DNA of 64,000 nucleotides from Salinivirgaceae bacterium (lineage in GTDB: Bacteria > Bacteroidota > Bacteroidia > Bacteroidales > SZUA-534): assembly GCA_017474765.1 (NCBI GenBank), contig JAFVGW010000035.1, forward strand, positions 1 through 64,000. Direction: 5' to 3'. Positions 17,359 to 30,900 of this stretch are shown in pieces. The translations under genes and the position numbers were made by a program. Numbering within the stretch: the first letter of the stretch is position 1; the number at the start of each line of letters is the position of its first letter. The notes under the pieces are model-generated. The model did not search any database, was not told where the DNA came from, and worked only from the letters and a program-made list of their open reading frames with translations.

Positions 17359-18111
17359 ATGAGAAAGAAAATAGTTGCCGGCAACTGGAAGATGAACAAG
17401 AATCTTCAGGAAGGCATTGCTCTTGCAACAGAGTTGAACAACGCTTTGAGCGCAAAACCAAACTGCGACGTGGTTATCTGCACACCGTTTATCCACCTTG
17501 CAAAGGTTTCTGAGGTTATCAACCACAACATCATCGGCCTTGGCGCTGAAAACTGCGCCGACAAAGAGAAGGGCGCTTTCACTGGTGAGGTTTCGGCCGA
17601 AATGGTGAAATCGACTGGTGCTGAGTATGTTATCCTTGGCCACTCTGAGCGCCGCGAGTACTACAAAGAGACTTACGACATTCTGAAAGAGAAGGTTCAA
17701 CTGGCTCTGGCCAACGGTTTGAAGGTTATCTTCTGCATCGGCGAAAGCCTGGCAGAGCGCGAGGCCAACAAGCAGAACGATGTTGTGAAAGCCGAGCTCG
17801 AAGGCTCAGTATTCAATCTTTCGGCTGACGACTTCTCGAAGATTATCATCGCCTACGAGCCAATCTGGGCTATCGGCACTGGCAAAACCGCCACTTCGGA
17901 CCAGGCTGAAGAGATTCACGCTTACATCCGCTCGGTGATTGCAGCAAAATATGGCAAGGAAGTTGCCGAGAACACTTCAATCCTTTATGGTGGCTCGTGC
18001 AAGGCTTCGAACGCTCCCGAACTGTTCGCCAAACCCGACATTGACGGCGGCCTGATTGGTGGCGCATCGCTGAAATGCGAAGACTTTATGGGAATTATCA
18101 AGGCATTCTAA
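17359..18111 (+). CDS. tpiA: Triosephosphate isomerase
   Basis: TpiA interconverts dihydroxyacetone phosphate and glyceraldehyde 3-phosphate. The 250-aa protein shows the active-site residues: Asn/Lys in AGNWKMNKN (about 7-15), His in LGHSERR (about 94-100), Glu in [11 protein letters not shown] (about 167-177) and the phosphate loop YGGSC and GGLIGGAS. A strong hairpin terminator follows at 18134. It is probably co-transcribed with the BT_3928-type gene 30 nt upstream. Confidence 0.97.
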   Translation: MRKKIVAGNWKMNKNLQEGIALATELNNALSAKPNCDVVICTPFIHLAKVSEVINHNIIGLGAENCADKEKGAFTGEVSAEMVKSTGAEYVILGHSERREYYKETYDILKEKVQLALANGLKVIFCIGESLAEREANKQNDVVKAELEGSVFNLSADDFSKIIIAYEPIWAIGTGKTATSDQAEEIHAYIRSVIAAKYGKEVAENTSILYGGSCKASNAPELFAKPDIDGGLIGGASLKCEDFMGIIKAF

Positions 18112-18133
18112 TCAGCTTGCCGCGATATAATGC

Positions 18134-18169
18134 AAAAGCCGGTATCCGCTTGGGTGCCGGCTTTTTTTT
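18134..18169 (+). terminator. Rho-independent terminator of tpiA
   Basis: AAAAGCCGG (18134-18142) pairs with CCGGCTTTT (18157-18165) around a 14-nt loop and is followed by a run of T. It begins 22 nt after the tpiA stop. Confidence 0.85.
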
Positions 18170-18181
18170 GTGGCAGTCTGC

Positions 18182-18310
18182 TGCTATATAAAAATTGGGT
18201 GTTGGAAATTAGGCATTAGGCACTAGGCATTAGTGAATTGCAAATCATTACACTTTACACATTAATCATTACTCAATTTTAGTCCGTAGTCTGTTGTCCG
18301 TTGGTGTTGG
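18182..18310 (-). repeat. Short-word repeats after tpiA
   Basis: The stretch holds GGCATTAGGCACTAGG, GTGAATTGCAAATCATTAC, TTTAGTCCGTAGTCTGTTG and TTGGTGTTGGGTGTTGG. These are words of the dispersed vocabulary in minus orientation. Confidence 0.6.
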
Positions 18311-18319
18311 GTGTTGGTA

Positions 18320-18600
18320 GTGACGCACCGTAACAAAACCGCGCTGAAGGCGCAAAACAACATAGCCCAAGGCAAGCGAAGCGGCGCCTTGGGAAACGTT
18401 GCTGTGTAACGTTGGCGCCCTATAGGGGCAATTCATAAAATCACAATTTTGTATGAGTTGCGCTTACAGTACGCTATGGTGTGTGGAACGCATCACCCAA
18501 CGTGCCGTTTGCTGCGCTCACTCTGCGTTGGGCTATTTATGAATTGGGCTTTCAGCCCGTTTTTGGGCGCTAACCTAACGAACCCGAAATTATCCAAACT
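18320..18600. repeat. Cluster of nested inverted repeats
   Basis: Within about 280 bp are GCGCTGAAGGCGC (18341-18353), CCCAAGGC ... GCCTTGGG (18366-18373 with 18386-18393), AACGTT ... AACGTT, CAATTCATA ... TATGAGTTG, and CCCAACG ... CGTTGGG (about 18509-18532). CAATTCATAAA near 18430 is matched by TTTATGAATTG near 18537, and GGGCTTTCAGCCC closes the block. No open frame spans it. The layout suggests a folded RNA or a cruciform-forming repeat unit; its function is unknown. Confidence 0.55.
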
Positions 18601-18752
18601 ATGCGTCATTTGGCGCTAACCGATTCAACCCGATTTGGACCGATTTTTATCAGCAAGCGGATAATAGAATTATAGCGGTGTCGCTTCGCGAGAAATTTGA
18701 AAAAAATTGATTTAAAAATTTATAAAAACTTGAATATTAACATCTTATTGTA

Positions 18753-18800
18753 GAATTTTGTTTCCAAATTTTATAAAATTTCCGCCCGCCAGGGCGTGCA
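18753..18800 (-). repeat. 48-bp element, copy A (inverted)
   Basis: Core palindrome AAATTTTATAAAATTT next to GCCCGCCAGGGC. It is the reverse complement of copies at 31821-31868 and 42107-42154, with a few substitutions. Copies A and B lie in opposite orientation on the two sides of the 4247-aa gene. Confidence 0.65.
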
Positions 18801-18884
18801 ATTAAAGTTTCGCACAGATTACCCAACACCCAGTGTCTCCCTCACTTTTTTCGCCATCGGCGGATAACGATTAAAAGTATTTCC

Positions 18885-18892
18885 TACATTTG
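18885..18892 (+). promoter_or_regulatory. -7 element of the 4247-aa gene
   Basis: TACATTTG matches TAnnTTTG and lies 73 nt before the ATG. No clear TTTG is seen at the expected distance upstream. Confidence 0.45.
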
Positions 18893-18965
18893 CTGATTGT
18901 AATGGCTTATGAACAAAATATAGTGGATTTATTGTATTCATTTTTATAATTTTAAACATTTAATT

Positions 18966-21900
18966 ATGAGGAAATTATCTTTGTTAGTGTGCTTTCTGGC
19001 GGCAGCGGCTGTCTCATGGGCACAAAACCAAACGGCGCAGTTGCGAAACGATGGCAACGGCGTCTATGTGCTGATTCCAAAGGGCGAAGTTGATGACCCT
19101 ACGACATCAGTACTTGACCTGGCTGACAAGTCAGTGGGTTACTCTTTCAAAATTTATGACGAATCCGGACCTGATGCAGATTATGACAACAATTGGGAGG
19201 GGAAACTACTTATCACCGCACCCGAAGGTTGTGTGATACAACTCAGCGGAACAGTAATAACTGAGAGCACACTATATGATTGGCTTGAAGTTTACGATGG
19301 TGCATCAGATGAAAGCACAAAATTAGGTGACAAGTTCGGCAGTCCGGAAAATTCTGAAGAAAACGCGGTGAATGTAACTGGTTCAAGCCATAATATGCTG
19401 CTTTTCTTCCGATCAGACGGAAGCAATGTTGACGCAGGTGTTGATTTGACGGCAACATTGATAGGCGTTGGAAGAGATAAAGGTTTTGTCTGGAATTCCA
19501 GCACTAAGGAATTGTTGGCGTATACCGGAGAAGGCGGTAATATTGTGATTCCGAGTGCAATTACGGCTATTGGCAACGGTGTGTTTGCCAACAACAGCAG
19601 CATCACATCGGTCGATTTCAGCCAGGCCACAGGTCTTACCACTATCGGTGTAAGAGCGTTTGCCGATTGTGACGCTCTGACCGAGATTACCATACCCGCA
19701 ACCGTTGAAACCATTGGAGAAGGTGCTTTCAGCGGCATAATCAACGTGAACTACCCGGCCGACGGCCCGGCAGCCGATGTCAACGACGACAACTGGGGCG
19801 CCGCAGCGCGCAACGGCATTATTGATGGCGATTTTGTTTTCAATGCTGGCCGAACCATCCTTATAAAATACTTTGGCGATGACGAAGAAGTTGTTATTCC
19901 AGGCACGGTGACCGAAATTGCAGCCAACGCGTTCTATGACTGCGACATTATCGATACTGTTGATTTCAGCCAGGCCACAGGTCTCACCACTATTGGCGAC
20001 TATGCGTTTGCCTATTGCGACGCTCTGACCGAGATTACCATTCCCGCAACCGTTGAAACCATTGGAGAAGGTGCTTTCAGCGGCATAATCAACGTGAACT
20101 ACCCGGCCGACGGCACAGCAGCCGATACCAACAACGACAACTGGGGCGCAGCAGCGCGCAACGGCGTTATTGATGGCGATTTTGTTTTCAATACTGCCCG
20201 AACCGTCCTTGTAAAATACATTGGCGATGACGAAGATGTTGTTATTCCAAGCACGGTGACCGAAATTGCAGCCGAAGCGTTCTATGACTGTGACTTTATT
20301 GAAACTGTTGATTACAGCCAGGCCACAGGTCTTACCACCATCGGCGTAAGAGCGTTCTCCTATTGCGACGTTCTGACCTCGATAACCATTCCGGCATCGG
20401 TTGAAACCATTGGAGACGAAGCGTTTTATGAATGCTATAATTTGAAAACAATTGATTTGAGCGGCGCCGAAAGCCTCTCCACCATTGGCGAAGATGCGTT
20501 CGCCGATTGCGATGCGTTGACCGAGATTACCATTCCGGCATCGGTTGAAACCATTGGAAATTATGCATTCGGTAGTTGTGATGCTCTGAAAACCGTTGAT
20601 TTGAGCGGCGCCACAGGTCTCCGAACCATAGGCGAATCTGCGTTCTGTAGTTGCGACGCTCTGACCTCGATAGCCATTCCGGCATCGGTTGAAACCATTG
20701 GCAACAGGGCGTTTTATGACTGCAACAAATTGACAACCGTCGATTTGAGCGGCGCAACAAGTCTTACCGCAATCGGCGAAGAAGCGTTTGCCGATTGCGG
20801 CGCTCTGACCGAGATTACCATTCCCGCAACCGTTGAAACCATTGGAAATTATACATTCGGTTATTGTGGTGCTCTGAAAAACATTGATTTGAGCGGCGCC
20901 ACAGGTCTCCGAACCATTGGCCAATATGCGTTTGCCGATTGCAGCATAATATCGGTTGATGTGCCTGAAACAGTTACCACCATTGGCGTTAGTGCATTCA
21001 GCAATGTAAATAACATCAACTACACTGGAACGGCCGCTGATGAGTACAGCGACAACTGGGGCGCAGCAGTCCGCAACGGCCAGGTTGGCAATTTCATTTA
21101 CGACGATAGCGAACACAAAAGCCTGGTGGGCTGCACTGTCACCCACGGCAGCGTAGAAATTCCTGCGGGAGTTGAGTATATTGGTTACCGCATTTTCAAA
21201 AACAACGTGAATGTTTCGGTTACCATTCCAAGTTCGAGTTCGGTTACAGCCATTGAATCTGAAGCATTCCGTGGTGTGGCCAATATCATAAACAATAGCA
21301 CTTACAATACTGATGAACCTTGGGGAGCAAAAAATAATAATAAGACTGTTGACGGCGACTTTGTGTATGCCGACAATACTAAAACAACCATTGTCGGCTA
21401 TATTGGCGAGGGCGGCAACATAGAAATTCCTGCGGGAGTTGGGGCTATTGGCGATCATGCGTTCAGCGGCAGTTCGTCTCTGACGGCTGTTGATTTCAGC
21501 AAGACTACAGGCCTCTCAATTGGAGACTATGCGTTCAGCGGCTGCGGACTGACTGAGGTTACCATTCCGGCCAATGTCTCATCGTTGGGAATAGTGATTT
21601 TCGAAGGAAACACCAACCTTGCCTTAATCAACTGTGAATTCTCTGTAGTAAAATCATCAGAAGTTTCAGATAACAGATGGTTCTGGAAGGACGGCGGTGG
21701 CAGTAGTTACCCCGTTAGATGGCAGTGTAGCGATTGGCAGTTAAGCGACGACGGCGTGCTCACAGTCAAGGCCAATATCAATTACGATTCTTACGATTAC
21801 TACCCGTGGTATGACTTCAGTTCGCAAATCGAGAGCGTTGAATTCGGCAGCAATGTTACAGCCATCGGTGCCTATGCGTTCAACGATTATGATGCTCTGA

Positions 21901-24900
21901 CCAGTGTTACCATTCCGGCATCGGTTGAGAGCATTGGCTATGAAGCGTTCCGCGATTGCCAAAATTTGGAAACCGCTACTTTGAGCAGCAATTCAAGCCT
22001 TCAAACCATCGGCACAAGGGCGTTCTATGGTTGCAACAAATTGGGCAACAACAACCTTGACAACGCTACTGGTCTGGTATCAATTGGCGAACAGGCCTTC
22101 TACAATTGCGATGGTATGACCACCGTAACCATTCCTGCATCGGTCACCACAATGGAAAACAGTGTGTTCTCCAGCTGCGACAACCTGAGTGTCATCAACT
22201 GCTACGCCGAAAAACGGCCAGAGGGTTGGGACGGCAATTGGAACGGTTCGTCGGCAAAAGTGATGTGGGACTTTACCAACTGGAGCCTCAGCGACGAGGG
22301 TGTGCTCTCGTTCAACAAGAACTACAATTTTGAAAACGCCGACGACTATCCGTGGTACAGTCTGCGCGACCAAGTCACAGGCCTTGATTTGGGACAGAAT
22401 GTTACCGTTATCGGCAACAATGCGTTTTACGGTTGCGACGCTCTGGCCGAGGTTACCATTCCGTCTTCAGTTACTTCAATCAGCGAATACGCATTTGCCT
22501 ACTGCAGTGCTTTGGAAACCGTTGATTTGACGGGTGCCACAGGCCTCACCGTCATTGGTGAATATGCATTCCACAATTGCGATGCTCTGACCGGGGTTGC
22601 CATTCCGTCTTCAGTCACTACAATCAGCGAATATGCATTCGCCAACAGCGATATTTTGGAAACCGTTGATTTGAGCGGCGCCACAAGTCTCGCCACCATT
22701 GGCAACTATGCATTCAGTGAGTGCAACACATTGGGCAATGTTGTCATTCCTGCTTCGGTTGAAACCATTGGTGAACGTGCATTCTACGATTGCGCCGCTT
22801 TGACTGCGGTTACCATTCCAGCTGGAGTTCAGACCATGGGTAGCCAAGTGTTCTACGGGTGCGACAATCTGAGCGTTATCTGCTGCGAAGCCGAATCGAA
22901 ACCTGAGGGTTGGGGCGGCGAATGGAACTATGGCGTTTTCAATGGTTCATGGAAGCATCTGCCTGTTGCCTGGGACTGCACCAACTGGAGCCTCAGCGAG
23001 GAGGGTGTGCTCACCGTCAGAAAGAATTACGATTATGACAGCAGTTCAGATTATCCTTGGTACGAGCTGCGCGAGCAGATAACCGCTGTTGAGTTCGCCG
23101 GCAATGTCACCACCATCGGCGACTATGCGTTCTATGACTACAACAACCTACAATTGGCAACCATGCCTGCCGGGTTTACTACAATAGGCGGCTATGCGTT
23201 CAGCAATTGTGGCAACCTTAAAATGGTTGATTTGAGCAATACCACCTCTCTTGCGACAATCGGCAACTATGCCTTCAGCGGGTGCTCTAATCTGCAATCG
23301 CTAACCATCCCGGCGACAGTCACAACAATTGGAGAACGTGCGTTCTACGATTGCCAGAAACTTGAGACAATTGATTTGAGCGAACTCACAAGCCTTGTGG
23401 AAATAGGCGACTATGCGTTCTACAATTGCGACGCTCTGACCGCCGCGGTTACCGTTCCTGCTTCGGTTGAAACCATTGGTGAATGCGCATTCAGCTATTG
23501 CGACGCTCTGACCGTGATTACCATTCCGGCATCGGTTCAGACCGTGGGTAGCCAAGTGTTCTGCGGGAGCGACAATCTGAGCATTATCTACTGCGAAGCC
23601 GAATCGAAACCTGATGGTTGGAACGACTATTGGAACTATGGCGTTTTCAATGGTTCATGGGAGTATCTGCCGGTTGCCTGGGACTTTACCAACTGGAGCC
23701 TCAGCGCAAGCGGAAAGCTGACTATAAAAAAGGAATACACAGCAGAAGGTGCAGAGGGATATCCTTGGCATCAGTTGCGCTCGCAAATAACCAGTGTGGA
23801 GTACGACAACAGCAAAGCCACCTTCACAACCATCGGCAATTATGCGTTCTATGGCTGCGGCAATCTGACGGCGATTGAAATCCCCGCATCGGTTGAGAGC
23901 ATTGGCAACTATGCCTTCAGCGGGTGCAACACATTGGGCAATGTTGTCATTCCTGCTTCGGTTGAAACCATTGGTGAACGTGCATTCTACAATTGCTACG
24001 CTCTGACCGAGATAACCATCCCCGCCAGAGTTCAGACCATGGGTAGCCGAGTGTTCTACGGGTGCGACTATCTGAGCGTTATCTACTGCGAAGCCGAATC
24101 GAAACCTGAGGGTTGGGGCGGCGAATGGAACTATGGTGTTTTCAATGGTTCATGGGAGTATCTGCCGGTACTTTGGGACTGCAACAACCTGAGTCTGAGC
24201 GACGATGGAATGCTGACAGTGACAAAGGACTACGAATTCGACAGTTACGATGAATATCCGTGGTACAGCTTTGCGGAATTGATAAAAGGCGTAACGTTTG
24301 AATCGGGAGTGTCAGTGATTGGCGACTATGCGTTCTATAACAATAGCAATAACACATATCCCAACCTTGCAACGGTTGTGATACCGGCCACAGTTACCGA
24401 AATTGGAGAAGAGGCGTTCAGCGGCTCCCGGAATTTGACAACGGCCGATTTGAAGGGTGCATACAGTTTGACCACCATCGGCGCGTTTGCGTTCTACAGT
24501 TGCGGCCTGACCGAGATAACAATTCCGGCCAATGTCACAGCAATTGGAGACGAAGCATTCGAGTACTGCAACAATGTGGAATCAATCAATCTGAACAGTG
24601 CCGGAAGTCTTGAATCAATCGGGGTGAATGCATTCTACGACTGCTTCAAAACAATTAATATAGATGTTCCGTCGAATGTAACCTATATTGGCGACAACGC
24701 CTTCTACAATATCAAGAACCTGAAATACAACGGCTCTTACGGCAGCTCGAGCGACACTTGGGGTGCTTTGGCGCGCAACGCATACGTTGATGGCGACTTC
24801 ATCTTCAGCGACGGAACAAAAACCTGTTTGCTGGGCTACACAGGCAATGGTGGCAACATCACCATTCCTTCGACAGTAGTCACCATTTACGACATGGCGT

Positions 24901-27900
24901 TCTATCAGAAAGAGAACATTACAGGAGTTGTTATTTCAGGCAATGTGATGACAATAGGCTCCAATGCATTTGCAGATTGCCCCAACCTTGCAACCCTCAA
25001 CCTGAGCAACGCCACAAGCCTTACCACAATAGGCTCCGTCGCGTTTGACGGTTGCAATGCCCTTACATCTGTAATCGTTCCCTCAACTGTTACATACATT
25101 GAGAGTGGAGCGTTTAGTAATTGCGAAAACCTGAAAACAGTTAATTTGAACAATGCAACAAATCTTAAAACAATTGAAGGCCATGCATTCTACGGCTGCA
25201 AGGCTCTGAAATCGATAACCATTCCGGCAACGGTTACAACCATTGGAAACTATGCATTCAGTTACTGCAACGCTCTGGAATCGATAACCATTCCGGCATC
25301 GGTTACAAGCATTGGCCAATATGCGTTCGGTTATTGTGAAAAGCTGGCAAGTGCCGATTTGAGCAACTCGACAAATCTTGAATATATTGGTGGTGATGGT
25401 GCATTCTACGGCTGCATAGCTCTGAAATCGATAGTTATTCCATCGAAAGTTAAAACTATAGGTAACTATGCATTTAAAGGCTGTACCAGTTTGCAGACAG
25501 TTAATCTGAACAATGCAACAAGCCTGAGAGAAATATACAGCAGTGCGTTCGAGAATTGCAGCAGTCTGGCTACAATTGATTTAAGCAAGGCAATAAATCT
25601 TGAAAATATTTACAGTAATGCATTCAGCGACTGCGATGCTCTGACGCAAGTCACAATTCCGGCTAAGGTTAGAGGAATCGACTATGCTGTATTCAGCGGT
25701 TGCGATAATTTGCGCACAGTTAATCTGAACAATGCCAAAAACCTGACATATATTAGTGATTACGCTTTCCATAACTGTACGCTTCTGACGTCGGCGGTTG
25801 TTATTCCTGAAAAAGTTAACCACATTGGTTACGGGGCGTTTGAGGGTTGCTCGGCATTGAGCTCTGTAAGCATTCCCGATGGTATTGTCCACGTGGGCGA
25901 TGAAGCATTTGCCGGCTGCAGCAACCTGACGTTTAAACAAGAGAACGGATACCGCTATTTAGGCAATAGTCAGAACCCGTATGTTGTTTTGGTAGGAGTT
26001 GTTGACCCCAACAACATGGGTAATGTCAGCAACAATGTCAAAACAGTGGCTGCCGGCGCTTTCGAAAACTGCGAGACGTTCCCAACCACAGCCGACGGAG
26101 CCTGCTATGTGGGCAACAGCAGCAACCCGCATCTGATTCTGGCCCGAGCCGAATCGGAAGAGATAAGCAGCTGCACCATCAACAGCAACACCCGGATTAT
26201 TGCTCCGTATGCTTTCATGAATTGCTATAACCTCTCTTCAGTGGATATTCCTCTGGGGGTTATGCACGTTGGTTTTTACGCGTTTTACGACAATGGCAGT
26301 TCACCTGTAATCAACTGCCATACGGGCGATATGGCTCAATGGGATCCTGATTGGGAAGATGGATGTGAGGTTAACAAGGCTGTTGGCGGTTGGGAGTTCG
26401 ACGGGGAGAGCGGCTTGCTCACCGTGAAAACAAATGTTGAATGTGAAGACTTTGACTACTACCCATGGTATGACTTAATCAATTCGATAAAAGAGGTTCA
26501 ATTTACTGATGACGTCAGCTACATAGGTGACTATGCATTCTATAATTACGATGAACTGACAAAGGTTACTATTCCTGCATCGGTTACATCCATTGGTAAT
26601 GGTGCATTTGACTACTGTGATAATTTGGCAACCGTCGATTTCAGCAATGCTTCAGGTCTTGAGTCAATAGGCGAGTATGCTTTTGCTTTTATATATAGTT
26701 TACCTGAAGCCGATTTGAGCGGAGCAACAAATTTGAAGTCAATAGGCAGATACGCATTCTACAACGATTACCACCTGAACAAGATTGTTATTCCGGCATC
26801 GGTTCTGGAAATCGGAGAATATGTGTTTGTGTATGTCAACTCCAATACGAAGATATTGTGCGAGGGCAATGGACCTGCCGAAGGTTGGGACAGCAATTGG
26901 ACATGGAACAGTATAATCTGGCACTACAACAACAACACTCTATCCCTCTCAACCAACAACAGCTCGTATGGTTCGGTTGTGACCAACACTGTCAATGATG
27001 AAGATGTCAATCAGGTTATATCGAACCACACCTACACCTACGGCGATGTTGTTGAAATTGAGGCTGTCAGAAACGGCGGAAACATATTCCTGCGCTGGAG
27101 CGATGGAAACACCACAAACCCGCGCACCATCACCATTACTGACAACCTGAGCCTTGAGGCTGTATTTGGAAACAATGGCACCGTGTACACAGTCAATGTT
27201 TGGACAAACCAATCTTCCTGGGGAACAGTTACGGGAACGGGAAACGGTAACTACATTTCGGGCGACTTGGTTGAGCTTGTGGCAGAACCTGCAGAGCACT
27301 ACCATTTTGCTTATTGGAGCGATGACGAAGAGAACACCAATCCAAACCGCAGTTTCAACATTGATGGAAATGTCTCTTTTTATGCCGTGTTCGAGCCAGC
27401 CCCGTGCACGGTTACGGTTAATGTAACAGGACAGGGAACAGTTGATAGTGAGAACCAATATGGTTATGGCACATGGCCTACCATTAACTCATATCCTGCC
27501 GATGGATGGTATTTGGCTTATTGGACAACTCCTAATGGCAATGCTTTCGATGGCAGTTACAGTTTTGGAGTTTACGAAGACATGACATTGACCGCAGTGT
27601 TCAAACCGGTTCAGAATGTTACAGTGGGAACTAACACCATTGAAGCTTACGGACAAAAATACGGCAGCAACAGCAACTGCAAGTTTGTGGCTGAAGTGTC
27701 GGGCGAGTATATAATCTACGGCGCATCGCAGCGAAACTCTCCTTACATCTATTTGTGTGATGCTAATGGAAATATACTGGCTCAAACTTCCGACAAAATC
27801 ATAATTGATTTGGAGGCAGGTGAGACCTACCGTATTGGTGCAGGCAACAGCAACGAAGCCATAGAGAAAATGCAACTCTTTGTGATGGCACCTGTCAGCA

Positions 27901-30900
27901 TAACCGCGCAGGGCAATGGCGGCACATATGTGGGCGGTGGTGAATACACCTATGGTGATGATGTCACTGTCACCGCCACCCCGAATGATGGAATGTTCTT
28001 TGTGAAATGGAGCGATGGCGAAAACAAAAACACCTACTCGCTTAAAGCTTACGCAAACACAACACTCAACGCCGAATTCAATGCAGTTCACCAGGTTGTA
28101 GAGGGTGTTAATGCGGTTGTGGGTTACTATTCAGGCGTAACTGACAATTACAACTGCGAGTTCACACCTTCATTCTCAGGTCCGTATGTCTTCTTCTCTG
28201 AATCGGAGAACGACACCTACGGAGTTCTGTACGATGCCGACAAAAATGTACTGGCATCGGACGACAACAGCGGCGAGAACGGCAATTTCAGCTTCACCTA
28301 CTACCTTAACGAAGGCGAGACCTACTACTTTGCCGCTTCATACATCTACACCGGAAATGCCGGCGAAGAGATGAATTTTGTTGTAGGAACTCCTGTCAGC
28401 GTTACTGCCTCAGTCGTTGGTAACGGCTCAGTTCAGGGCGCGGGCATGTATGCGTATGGTAGCAATGTGACTCTCAGCGCTAATCCTGAAAGCGGTAGCA
28501 GATTTGTCCGCTGGAGCGATTTGAGCACCGCCAACCCGTACCAGTTCAAAATTTACGAGGATATTCAGCTGCAGGCATTGTTTGCCGACGCAAGCACAAG
28601 TGTTTACACCGTTAGTGCCGTTGTCAACAACAGCAGCTACGGCTCGGTTAGCGGCGGCTCTAACTACATAGCTGGCGAGGAAGTGACACTCACAGTCACC
28701 GCCAACGACGGCTACACATTCATCTGCTGGGGCGATGGCGAGACCGCGAACCCGCGCATCTTCAGCGCATCTGAAAATGTTTCGCTCATGGCCATCCTGA
28801 CTCGCGAGGGTACAACAGTTCACACCGTGAGTGCTACCGCCAACGATGCCAACATGGGCAATGTGACCGGAGGCAGAATCTATGCCGACGGTGAGACCGC
28901 AACACTCAGCGCCGAGCCAGTCAGCGGATATAAATTCGTGCGCTGGAGCAATGGCTCGATTGACAACCCGTATTCGTTCACTGTAGCTGAAAATACAGCA
29001 GTCGAGGCATTGTTCGTCGACGCAAGCACACCAGTCTACACAGTTACTGTCAGAGTACCAAGCGCAAGCGCCAACTACGGCTCTGTTGATGGCGGTGGCG
29101 TCTTCCTCAGTGGCGAGACTGCAACACTCGCAGCCACAGCAGCTGAGCATTATCAGTTTGTCAAGTGGAGCAATAACGAAACTGATAATCCGCTTGAATT
29201 TACAGTTAACAGCGATGTCGATTTAGCAGCAGTGTTCGACCTTGTGAGCCACAATGTAACAATTGTTGCCGAGAACGGAGTTGTTACCCAGGGTAGTGGT
29301 TCTTTCAAATATGGCACATGGGCAACAATCGCTGTTAGGCCAACCGAGCACTACCACTTTGTTGGCTGGGCCGATGGTGAAACGTTGGCTACGCGTACCG
29401 AACAAGTTTTGGGCGACATGCAGTTTACCGCACTGTTCGAAAAAGACAAGTACACGATTAGCGCCTGGGCTGATAACGATGCAACTGTCAGCGGAACAGG
29501 TGAATATGAATATGAGGCAACCGCAACACTCACCGTGACTCCGAATGAGGGTTATCACTTTGAGGGATGGTCGGACGATGCAACGGCAGGAAACCCGCGC
29601 CAGATTGTGGTTGACCGGAATCTTGATTTGTATGCTACAACTGCAATAAACCAGTACCAAGTGACTGTCAACGCTGCGAATGGAAAGGTTGAGGGTATAA
29701 CCAACCCGTATGAACATGGTTCGGAGGGCACATTCACTGCTGTTCCTGACGAAGGTTACAGGTTTGTCCGCTGGAGCGCTGCAAACAGAGACAATCCGTT
29801 CACAATGCAGATTTTCAACGATGTGGTGTTGTCACCATTGTTCGCATCTGCTACTGACGAAGTTTATGATGTTGTTCTTTCGGCAACCGAAGGTGGTACA
29901 GTAGCAGGTGGTGGCATTTTCCTCAAAGATGAGAAGACAACTATCACTGCTACACCAAGCCAGGGTTATCACTTTGTTAAGTGGAGCAACGGCACCACTG
30001 AAAGCTCGTTCGAGTTGACGGTTACTGAATCGGTCAACTTTAAGGCTGAGTTCGATAAGAATGTTCACACTCTGGCTGTTGTTGCCGGTGCCAATGGTAC
30101 TGTAACCGGTGGCGGAACGTTCGATGCCGGCTCGTCGGCCGCAATCAGCGCAACAGCTGCTGAAGGCTACCACTTTGTTCGCTGGAGCGATGGCAACACC
30201 AACGCCGAGCGCACCATCACCATGAACAGCGATTTGACACTGACGGCAGAATTTGCCATCAACACCTACGCTGTGACAGCTACAGCCAAGAACGGTAAGG
30301 TTGAGGGCGCAGGCACCTACAACCATGGCGCCGAGGCCACACTCACCGCAGTGGCCAACACAGGCTACCACTTCACCAAGTGGAGCGACGGTGTGACAAC
30401 CGCCACCCGCAAGGTTACCGTAACAAGCGAACTGAGCTTCACTGCTGAGTTTGAGATTAACAGCTACACGGTTACCGTTTCGGCCGCCAACGGCACAGTT
30501 GAGGGCGCAGGAACCTACATTCACGGTGCGACAGCAACTCTCAACGCAACGGCTGCCGAGGGTTACAGCTTCGCCCAGTGGAGCGATGGCCAGAAACGTG
30601 CAAAACGCACTGTTGTTGTAACCAGCGATACGGTGTTTACCGCCGAGTTTGTGGCTAACAACTACACTGTCAGCGCTTCGGGCACCAACGGCACAGTTGA
30701 GGGCACCGGAACCTACGCTTATGGCGCTGAGGCAACACTCACCGCAGTGGCCAACACCGGCTACCACTTCAGCAAGTGGAGCGACGGCGTGGAGACCGCA
30801 ACCCGCAAAGAGACCGTGAAGAGCAATTTGAGCTTCACAGCCGAGTTTGCTCCGAACAGCTACACCATCAGTGTTGATTCAACTGCTGGCGGAACCGTCA

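Noticed and set aside
18320..18600. Insertion sequence remnant
   Set aside because: There is no transposase fragment in any frame, no paired terminal repeat and no target duplication; only nested inverted repeats.
19413..21458. 681-codon open frame opposite the LRR gene, and similar frames at 28428-31625 and 40180-41394
   Set aside because: They mirror the repeated sense codons; their repeats are simply the LRR or InlB repeats read backwards.
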